Source: JANNGZ01 sp031404155 (GTDB taxonomy: Bacteria; Pseudomonadota; Gammaproteobacteria; Burkholderiales; Burkholderiaceae_C). From it: DNA of 17,333 nt. A model generated the notes under the pieces. The model had not been told where the DNA came from. It made no database searches and saw nothing but the letters and a program-made list of their open reading frames with translations. Made by a program: the position numbers and the translations under genes. The stretch covers positions 1-17,333 of the forward strand of contig JANNGZ010000320.1 of assembly GCA_031404155.1 (NCBI GenBank), read 5' to 3'. Of this stretch, positions 11,661-17,333 are shown piece by piece; position 1 is the first letter of the stretch, and each line of letters begins with the position of its first letter.

Positions 11661-12383
11661 ATGGAAAGTGCGCGACTGGCCTGTGTCGAATGGCATTCGC
11701 TGCGCCCGCGGGCGCTCGGCGCCGACTCGGTGGTGCTGGACCTCGGCGCCAACCGCGGGCGCTTCTCGCAGAAGATGGTGGACCGCTTCGGCAGCCGGTG
11801 TTTTGCCGTGGAGGCGTCGGCGCAGATGTACGACACCCTGCACGACACCGACCGGATCCAGAACTTCCACTGCGCCATCACCGGGCGCAACGGGCAGGTG
11901 GCGATCTACCCGGGCGACAACGAGCTCGCGGCCAGCACGAGCAGCGGCGACGGCTCGCGCCAGCCGAGCGAATTTGTCGACTCGATCCGGCTCGACGATT
12001 TTGTCGATGCGCAGGGCATCGGCCGGATCGACCTGCTGAAGATGGACATCGAAGGCGCCGAAGTGGAAGTCTTCGACTCGCTCTCGGACGAATTCCTGCG
12101 CGGCATCGCACAGATCAGTGTCGAGTTCCACGACTTCTGCGGCCTGGTCTCCGAGGACGACGTGGCGCGCATCGTCGCCCGGCTCGAAGGGCTCGGTTTC
12201 CACGGCTTCAAGATGTCCCGCAACGGCCACCAGGACACCTTGTTCGTGAACCGCGCGCTGCTGCCGATGAGCGAGCTCGAGGCCTTCTACATCCGCCATG
12301 TGGCCCGCCATGCGCTCGGCGTGATGCGGGTGGTATTGCGGGCGATGAAGGTGGACCCGGACCGATACCCGTACTACAACTGA
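11661..12383 (+). CDS. FkbM-family SAM-dependent methyltransferase
   Basis: This 240-residue protein has the FkbM methyltransferase pattern: the SAM-binding loop VVLDLGANRGRFSQKMVDRF, a CFAVEAS acidic end of strand 2, and the family motif SIRLDDFVD...GRIDLLKMDIEGAE. The C-terminus has an extra basic helix (HVARHALGVMRVVLRAMK). FkbM enzymes usually O-methylate sugars or polyketides; the target here is unknown. AGAGAGG sits shortly before the ATG at 11661. The 210-base gap upstream is shared with the divergent aldolase gene, and I see no convincing promoter pair in it. Confidence 0.9.
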   Translation: MESARLACVEWHSLRPRALGADSVVLDLGANRGRFSQKMVDRFGSRCFAVEASAQMYDTLHDTDRIQNFHCAITGRNGQVAIYPGDNELAASTSSGDGSRQPSEFVDSIRLDDFVDAQGIGRIDLLKMDIEGAEVEVFDSLSDEFLRGIAQISVEFHDFCGLVSEDDVARIVARLEGLGFHGFKMSRNGHQDTLFVNRALLPMSELEAFYIRHVARHALGVMRVVLRAMKVDPDRYPYYN

Positions 12384-12466
12384 TTCGATCCGCAGGCCGC
12401 TTCCAAAGGGCGGGCCGCGGGGTTCAGAATGTGCGGGTCGCTCCTTCGCCGCACCCGGACACCGCC

Positions 12467-12955
12467 ATGAAAAAGACCGCCAAATCGATGGTCGATGAGG
12501 CCATGCAGGCCATCACCACCTTCGGCCTGGAAGAAGCGCGCGACCTGCATGGCCGCGACGACGTGCAGTTTGTCGACATCCGCGATGTGCGCGAGCTGGA
12601 ACGCGAGGGCGTGATCCCGGGTGCCTTCCACGCACCGCGCGGCATGCTCGAATTCTGGGTCGACCCCGAGAGCCCGTACCACCACGCCGCGTTTGCCAAC
12701 CCGAACAAACGCTACGTGCTCTTCTGCGCGATGGGCTGGCGCTCGGCATTGGCCACCCAGACCTTGCAGGAGATGGGGCTGCCGAACGTGGCGCATGTGG
12801 AAGGCGGCTTTACCGCGTGGAAGGGTGCCGGGCTGCCGGTGGCCGAGAAGGCGGCGAAGAAGCCGGCCGATCAGTCGGCCAAGCAGCCCGCCAGGCAGCC
12901 GGCGACGCAGCCGGCCCAGCTATCAGCCCAGCAGGACGAGCCCAAGCCCGAGTGA
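12467..12955 (+). CDS. Rhodanese-domain protein
   Basis: This 162-residue protein is a single rhodanese domain with a tail. The domain shows FVDIRDVRELEREGVIPGAF (CH2A-like region), then HAPRGMLEFWV, the active-site cysteine in LFCAMGWRSALATQ, and the closing HVEGGFTAWKGAGLPV. The cysteine would carry persulfide sulfur; thiosulfate sulfurtransferase or general sulfur relay are the options. Residues about 127-162 are a low-complexity A/K/Q/P tail with repeated Q-P-A units, likely disordered. There is no signal peptide. The DinB-family gene starts eight bases after its stop, so they are probably cotranscribed. Confidence 0.92.
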   Translation: MKKTAKSMVDEAMQAITTFGLEEARDLHGRDDVQFVDIRDVRELEREGVIPGAFHAPRGMLEFWVDPESPYHHAAFANPNKRYVLFCAMGWRSALATQTLQEMGLPNVAHVEGGFTAWKGAGLPVAEKAAKKPADQSAKQPARQPATQPAQLSAQQDEPKPE

Positions 12956-12962
12956 AGGCGCC

Positions 12963-13535
12963 GTGGACCTCAGCCACTACCTGCGCATCCAGGCCCGCGC
13001 CAACCGGCTGAGCAACTTCAGGTTGCACCAGGCGATGGGGCGGCTCTCGCGCACCGAGTTCCACGCCCCGCGGGTGAGCTTTTTCCCGAGCCTGGCGCAG
13101 ACCCTGAACCACATCCTCGAAGTCGACCTGTTCTATGTCGGCGTGCTCTACCGCGAGCCGAACCTGCGCGCCATCTTCGACCACTTCGTGCCGGCCGACG
13201 AGCCGGGCTCGCTCGCCGCGCGCCAGGCCACCAGCGACGAGCGCTTGATCGTGTTCTGCGACGGCCTGGACGCCGCCGGTTGCGACGCGGTGGTCGAGAT
13301 TCCGCGCAGCGACCACACCCAGCGCGACCGCGCGGGCCACCTGCTCGCGCACCTGTTCAACCACCAGACCCACCACCGCGGCCAGGCTCACGCGATGCTC
13401 GCGGGCACACAGGTCGCGCCGCCGCAGCTCGACGAATTCATGATGCCGAGCGAGGCGCATCTGCGCCGGCCTGACATGGCCGCGCTCGGCTGGAGCGAGG
13501 ACGCGGTCTACGCCGACCCGGCCTCGCCGAGCTAG
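12963..13535 (+). CDS. DinB-family metal-binding protein
   Basis: This 190-residue four-helix-bundle protein begins VDLSHYLRIQARANRLSNFR. Metal-ligand histidines appear as SLAQTLNHILEVDLFYVG in helix 2 and HLFNHQTHHRGQAHAML in the last helix, the classic DinB/YfiT H...HxxxH arrangement. Family members bind Ni, Zn or other metals, and some are bacillithiol or mycothiol S-transferases. The role in betaproteobacteria is uncertain. The start is a GTG at 12963, eight bases after the rhodanese stop, with AAGG just before it; no closer ATG fits the family start. Confidence 0.88.
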   Translation: MDLSHYLRIQARANRLSNFRLHQAMGRLSRTEFHAPRVSFFPSLAQTLNHILEVDLFYVGVLYREPNLRAIFDHFVPADEPGSLAARQATSDERLIVFCDGLDAAGCDAVVEIPRSDHTQRDRAGHLLAHLFNHQTHHRGQAHAMLAGTQVAPPQLDEFMMPSEAHLRRPDMAALGWSEDAVYADPASPS

Positions 13536-13721
13536 CCGCGTCGCGCTCGGCGCAGGCGCCATCACAGGGGTGCAAACCGGCCGCACTGGGCTACACCGGG
13601 GCTGGGTGGTGCGGGTGGAGTTGCCGTTTCGGGTCGTACTCCAGCGTGGTCACCGGCGTGGGTGACGCTCTGTGATTCAGTGGACAGGGCATGGCCAAGA
13701 GCCCCAGTGGCGAACCCCGGG
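13536..13721. other. Convergent intergenic region with no supported gene
   Basis: This region lies between the DinB-family stop and the ccmI stop. A weak AGCCC/GGGCT stem lies just past the ccmI stop (about 13700-13723) but lacks a T tract. Open frames crossing it are shadows of ccmI. Confidence 0.5.
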
Positions 13722-15005
13722 CTAAGGCCGGCGCTGGTCGATCAGCACCGAGACATCGCCGGCGCCCGGCTTGACCACCGGGCCGACGCCGATCAGGTCG
13801 TTCGCTGCCGGCGTGGCGCTGCCGCTGCGCGATATGCGCGCTTCGATGCGGACCTCTGTGGCACCGGAGAGCTTGAGCTCCGGCGCCATCGCGCTCGAAT
13901 CGTCGAGTCTGAAGCTGAGCGGCAGTTCCGAGACGCGCGCGCGCTGTAGCGCCAGCGGCATGCGCGGGCCCTGCACCGCACGCGCGAACACGAACACGGT
14001 ATCGGTCGGCAGCACCTCGGCGGCGAGCGCCGGGGCGAGGCTGACGCGCCCGCGGATTTCCGACGACGCGGCAGGCGCGGACTTCGGCGCCGCGGCGGAA
14101 ATCGACGGCGGCATGGCGGCACGGGCCGCAGTGACCGCGCCGGCAACAGGCGCCGCGGCCGGCGCCGCGCCGCTGATAGCACCCGCGCCGCGAATCTCGG
14201 CCAGGCGGCTCGCGACCCAGCTCGCGTCTTCCGAATCGGGTGGCAGCGAGGGCAGCAGCCGCTCCCAGTGTTGGGCCGCGAGGGCGAAGTCCTGGCGCTT
14301 GAACGCCGCCGTCGCCGCCAGTGCCAGCGCCATCGGTTGGTTGGGGTCGAGCGCCAGCGCGCGCTCGACCAGCGCGAGCGGTTGGCCTTCCAGGTTGCCA
14401 TTGGCGGTCGTGGCCAGCGTGTCGGCGTATTCGACCAGGAGCACCGGGTCGGTGTTGATCGTGGGACCGACCCGCGCGAACGCGGCCTGTGCCTCCCGGG
14501 TGCGCCCCATCAAGCGGTAGGAGCGGCCCAGCATCGCCCAGCCCTTCGGGTCGTCGGGGTTCTTCTCGAGCCGGGTGGCGAGGCCCTGCACCATCTGCTC
14601 GACATCGGCTTGGGTCAGGCCCTGGCGGACCCGGGGGTCGAGCGCGGCAGGCTGGCCGAGCAAGGCGTAGAGCGAGCCCGCAACCAGCGGCACCACCAGC
14701 ACGATCGCCAGCGAGGTCTTGCGCACACCGACCGCCGCCGCCGCCGGCGCGTCGCGTGCGCCGGCATCCTCGAGCAGGCGGCGCTGCAATTCGGCGCGCG
14801 ACTGCGCGTGGTCGGCCGCGGCAAGGGTGCCGGCGGCGAGGTCGCGGTCGAGTTCGAGCAGCTGGTCGCGGTAGAGGCTGGTGTTGATGTCGAGCGCCAA
14901 GCTCGCCGCGACCTTTCGGTCGGCGCCGCCTCGACGCCACGGGCGCAGCAGCAGCAGCAGCGTGACGATGACGAGCAGCGCCGCCGCAAGCAGGAACCCG
15001 GTCAT
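13722..15005 (-). CDS. ccmI: Cytochrome c maturation protein CcmI
   Basis: This 427-residue protein is the apocytochrome chaperone arm of the heme ligation complex. It has an N-terminal membrane helix (TGFLLAAALLVIVTLLLLL), a cytoplasmic segment with the family's NTSLYRDQLLELDRDLAAGT, and a second helix near 97-117 (TSLAIVLVVPLVAGSLYALL). A periplasmic TPR region follows (NPDDPKGWAMLGRSYRLMGR and DPNQPMALALAATAAFKRQD), then an Ala/Pro linker and a C-terminal beta domain (RGRVSLAPALAAEVLPTDTV). It binds the C-terminal helix of apocytochrome c and hands it to CcmF/CcmH. Its ATG overlaps the ccmH stop as ATGA. It is the last gene of the operon in view; 186 bases of apparent non-coding DNA follow. 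Confidence 0.93.
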   Translation of the reverse strand: MTGFLLAAALLVIVTLLLLLRPWRRGGADRKVAASLALDINTSLYRDQLLELDRDLAAGTLAAADHAQSRAELQRRLLEDAGARDAPAAAAVGVRKTSLAIVLVVPLVAGSLYALLGQPAALDPRVRQGLTQADVEQMVQGLATRLEKNPDDPKGWAMLGRSYRLMGRTREAQAAFARVGPTINTDPVLLVEYADTLATTANGNLEGQPLALVERALALDPNQPMALALAATAAFKRQDFALAAQHWERLLPSLPPDSEDASWVASRLAEIRGAGAISGAAPAAAPVAGAVTAARAAMPPSISAAAPKSAPAASSEIRGRVSLAPALAAEVLPTDTVFVFARAVQGPRMPLALQRARVSELPLSFRLDDSSAMAPELKLSGATEVRIEARISRSGSATPAANDLIGVGPVVKPGAGDVSVLIDQRRP

Positions 15006-15499
15006 CGGTCGGCTCCGCCGAGCAGGGCCGCGGCCTTTCGCTCCTCTTCGGGCGACAGCGCCTCTGCGGCGTCTCCAGCCTGGCGGCGCCGGCGCACGAA
15101 CATCAGCAAGCCCACGACGCCGGCGGCGAGCAGGGCGAACGGCCCGCCCCACAGCAGCCAGGTGGTCGGCTTCACCGGCGGCCGGTAGCGCACGTAGTCG
15201 CCATAGCGGCTGACCAGAAACTCCATCACCTCGGCATCGGTCTTGCCCTGGCGGATCAGCTGGCGGATCTCGCGGCGCAGGTCTTGAGCGAGGTCGGCGC
15301 GCGAGCCGGCAAGCGACTCGTTCTGGCACACCAGGCAGCGCACTTCCTCGGCGATGACGAGCAGGCGCTGCTCGACCACCGGGTCGTCGGCGAGCGGCAG
15401 CGCGTCGGCGGCGCCGGCGGGCAGCGGGCACACCAGCGAACAGACCAGCGCGGCCGCCCCCAGCAACGGCCCGGCCCATCCCCGCAGTGCGATCGTCAT
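15002..15499 (-). CDS. ccmH: Cytochrome c maturation protein CcmH
   Basis: This 165-residue thiol-reducing protein has a signal sequence (residues 1-30, ending near PAGAADA), the redox motif R54-C55-L-V-C58-Q-N in the family's LRCxxCQNxS context, and the helix RREIRQLIRQGKTDAEVMEF. Then come the conserved LVSRYGDYVRYRPP and a C-terminal membrane helix (TWLLWGGPFALLAAGVVGLL). It keeps the apocytochrome CXXCH cysteines reduced for heme attachment, receiving electrons from CcmG. It overlaps ccmG upstream and ccmI downstream, each by an ATGA, which fixes both start and stop. Confidence 0.95.
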   Translation of the reverse strand: MTIALRGWAGPLLGAAALVCSLVCPLPAGAADALPLADDPVVEQRLLVIAEEVRCLVCQNESLAGSRADLAQDLRREIRQLIRQGKTDAEVMEFLVSRYGDYVRYRPPVKPTTWLLWGGPFALLAAGVVGLLMFVRRRRQAGDAAEALSPEEERKAAALLGGADR

Positions 15500-16068
15500 T
15501 TTTTCAGTTCCTCGATCAAGGGCAGGATGCGCGAGCGCATCACCTCGGTCGTCACCGGGCCGATCTGCTTGAAGCGGATCGTGCCGGCCTTGTCGATCAC
15601 ATAGGTCTCGGGCACGCCGTAGACGCCGTAGTCGATGCCGACGCGGCCGTCGGCGTCGACTGCCGACAGCACGTAGGGGTTGCCGTGCCGGGCCAGCCAG
15701 GCCTGCGCATCGGCGGGCACGTCCTTGTAGTCGAGGCCGACCAGCGGCGCGGCGCCCGACTTCGCGAAGGCGAGCAGCACCGGGTGCTCGACGCGGCAGG
15801 ACACGCACCACGAGGCCCAGACGTTGAGCAGCCAGACCTTGCCGGCCATGTCCTTCGGGCTGAAGGTTGCGGCCGGCGTTCCTGTCTGCACCCCGGCCTG
15901 CACCCCGGCCTGCGGGGCGGCGTCCAGCCGCGGCAGCGTGAACGCCGGCGCCGGTTTGCCGATCAGCGGCGACGGCACCTCGTGCGGGTCGCGGTTGAGG
16001 CCGATGGCGAGAAAGATCGCGAGCGCGAGGAAGAGCCCGAGTGGGATCAGGATCAGGAAGCGTTTCAC
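15496..16068 (-). CDS. ccmG: Thiol:disulfide interchange protein CcmG/DsbE
   Basis: This 190-residue periplasmic thioredoxin-like protein is anchored by an N-terminal helix (FLILIPLGLFLALAIFLAIG). The active site W87-C88-V-S-C91 sits in VWLLNVWASWCVSCRVEHP, the CcmG-specific acidic environment is kept, and the cis-proline loop is GVYGVPETYVID. It reduces CcmH/apocytochrome thiols with electrons from DsbD/CcdA. Residues 54-61 hold a doubled AGVQ unit from a 12-bp DNA repeat, in a loop before the active site. The start is GTG at 16068, overlapping the ccmF stop as GTGA; no ATG lies nearby. Confidence 0.95.
   Translation of the reverse strand: MKRFLILIPLGLFLALAIFLAIGLNRDPHEVPSPLIGKPAPAFTLPRLDAAPQAGVQAGVQTGTPAATFSPKDMAGKVWLLNVWASWCVSCRVEHPVLLAFAKSGAAPLVGLDYKDVPADAQAWLARHGNPYVLSAVDADGRVGIDYGVYGVPETYVIDKAGTIRFKQIGPVTTEVMRSRILPLIEELKK
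15886..15909. repeat. 12-bp tandem repeat inside ccmG
   Basis: CTGCACCCCGGC occurs twice in direct succession, followed by a partial third unit (CTGCGG). It adds an in-frame AGVQ copy to the CcmG loop. Confidence 0.85.
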
Positions 16069-17333
16069 GCCACGGCTCCCTGCACCACCGCTTCGCGTGC
16101 TTTCTTGAGCCTGTAGCGCCGGTCGCTTGCCGCGAGCGCGCCACCCAGCGCCATCAAGAGGCAGCCGCTCCAGATCCAGACGATGAAGGGTTTGTAATAG
16201 ACGCGGACGCTCCAGACCGGTGCCTCGCCCTTCGCGTTCAGCGGCTCGCCGAGCGAGACGTAGAGGTCGCGCGTGAAGCCCGAATCGATCGCGGTTTCGG
16301 TCATCGGCATCTGCGAGGAAAAGTAGCTGCGCTTCTCGGGGCGCAGCGTGTTGACCACCTGCCCGCCCTTGGAGAGTTCGACCTCGCCGCGCTGCGCCAC
16401 GTAGTTCGGCCCCGGCACCTGGCTGACACCCAGCAAGCGCACCGTGTAGCCACCGAGCTCGACGGTGTCGCCGAGCGCCATGCGCACGTCCTTCTCGACT
16501 TCGTAGCCCTTGACCATGGTGACGCCGACGACAAACACCGCGATGCCGAGGTGCGCGGCGTGCATGCCCCAGTACGAGCGCGGCGGCCGGCCCGATTTGA
16601 GGCGCTCGCGAATCTGGAACGCCGAACTCGCGGCGATCCACACCGCGAGCAACAAGCCGAGCGCGACCAGCGGCGTCCACGCGCCGACGAGCAACGGCAG
16701 GCCGGCACCGGCGACCAGCGCGAGCACCGCCGCCAGGCGCAGGCGCTGCGCCATGTCGCGTGCGTCGGCCTGCTTCCAGCGCGCCAGCGGGCCGACGGCG
16801 ATCAGGAACAGCAGCGGCAGCATCAAGGGCATGAAGACCGCGTTGAAGTACGGCGGCCCGACCGAGAGCTTGCCCAGGCCGAGCGCGTCGATGATCAGCG
16901 GGTAGAGCGTACCGAGCAGCACCGAGGCCGCGGCCACCATCAGCAGCACGTTGTTGACCAGGAGCAGGGTCTCGCGCGAGAGCAGCGCAAACGCGCCGCC
17001 CAGGCTGACCTTCGGCGCGCGCCAGGCAAAGAGCGCGAGCGATCCGCCGATCACCACGGTGAGGAAGAGCAGGATGAAGACGCCGCGCTTGGGGTCGGCG
17101 GCGAAGGCATGCACCGAGGTCAGCACGCCCGAGCGCACGAGGAAGGTGCCGAGCAGCGAGAGCGAAAACGCGCAGATCGCGAGCAACACGGTCCAGTTCT
17201 TGAAGCTGCCGCGCTTCTCGGTGACGGCCAGCGAGTGGATCAGCGCGGTGCCGACGAGCCAGGGCGTGAAGGAGGCGTTTTCCACCGGGTCCCAGAACCA
17301 CCAGCCGCCCCAGCCGAGTTCGTAGTAGGCCCA
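16065..17333 (-). CDS. ccmF: Heme lyase CcmF, C-terminal part (cut by window edge)
   Basis: The frame is open from the window edge for 422 residues. It starts within the heme-handling WWD motif (LGWGGWWFWDPVENASFTPW), followed by many membrane helices (for example TVLLAICAFSLSLLGTFLVR) and SGVLTSVHAFAADPKRGVFI, a conserved periplasmic heme-contact loop. The C-terminal periplasmic domain carries YFSSQMPMTETAIDSGFTRD and LYVSLGEPL, then a last helix. CcmF moves heme from CcmE to apocytochrome c. The N-terminal roughly one third of the usual ~650 residues is outside the window. The stop overlaps ccmG. Confidence 0.96.
   Translation of the reverse strand, partial: WAYYELGWGGWWFWDPVENASFTPWLVGTALIHSLAVTEKRGSFKNWTVLLAICAFSLSLLGTFLVRSGVLTSVHAFAADPKRGVFILLFLTVVIGGSLALFAWRAPKVSLGGAFALLSRETLLLVNNVLLMVAAASVLLGTLYPLIIDALGLGKLSVGPPYFNAVFMPLMLPLLFLIAVGPLARWKQADARDMAQRLRLAAVLALVAGAGLPLLVGAWTPLVALGLLLAVWIAASSAFQIRERLKSGRPPRSYWGMHAAHLGIAVFVVGVTMVKGYEVEKDVRMALGDTVELGGYTVRLLGVSQVPGPNYVAQRGEVELSKGGQVVNTLRPEKRSYFSSQMPMTETAIDSGFTRDLYVSLGEPLNAKGEAPVWSVRVYYKPFIVWIWSGCLLMALGGALAASDRRYRLKKAREAVVQGAVA

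Noticed and set aside
13591..13721. Minus-strand peptide ending VTTLEYDPKRQLHPHHP downstream of ccmI
   Set aside because: It has a superficial likeness to a ribosomal protein L2 segment only; there is no supporting context and it lies in a shadow frame.

Overview
The window is GC-rich DNA with the gene content of a betaproteobacterium, most likely of the order Burkholderiales (Rubrivivax/Leptothrix/Methylibium-like). This placement is inference from protein style, codon use and the System I cytochrome c maturation genes. No rRNA, tRNA or other taxonomic marker is present.

Bases 1-3800 form an accessory, partly decayed zone. An IS1182-type transposase runs off the left edge. Next come a toxin/antitoxin pair whose toxin is truncated, an intact VapBC-type pair on the minus strand, a GFA-family zinc protein, an exported nucleoside-deaminase-like protein, a SnoaL/NTF2-like protein, an alpha/beta-hydrolase with its middle deleted, and a 3' remnant of a second GFA gene. 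The motif GTGACGCCCAAC occurs three times here, and at two of these places it overlaps a stop codon on the plus strand. It resembles the inverse core of integron attC sites, so the zone may be a decayed cassette cluster. No complete attC site was found.

Bases 3800-10550 hold plus-strand, mostly single-domain housekeeping or stress-type genes. In order they are a homologue of the cyanobacterial Fluorescence Recovery Protein (FRP), a small cupin, an orphan cytosolic sensor histidine kinase, DUF1697, DUF2277, a conserved cysteine-containing protein coupled to an alpha/beta-hydrolase, a GNAT acetyltransferase with a fresh in-frame tandem duplication, a four-helix membrane protein, a glutathione S-transferase, a DUF1330 protein, and a glyoxalase/VOC gene broken by an internal deletion. 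A large inverted repeat (about 10567-10654) separates the last of these from a convergent class II aldolase/adducin gene.

Bases 11450-13535 carry an FkbM-type methyltransferase, divergent from the aldolase, followed by a rhodanese and a DinB-family protein close together. Bases 13722-17333 on the minus strand are the distal part of a cytochrome c maturation operon, ccmF(partial)-ccmG-ccmH-ccmI. Every junction is a 4-base ATGA or GTGA overlap, implying translational coupling. Together these genes would reduce apocytochrome c, deliver it to the ligase and attach heme in the periplasm.

The most noteworthy items are the FRP-like gene outside cyanobacteria, the attC-like motif series with its 15-bp inverted repeat, the exported deaminase, and the repeated pattern of genes that have lost their middles but kept both ends.
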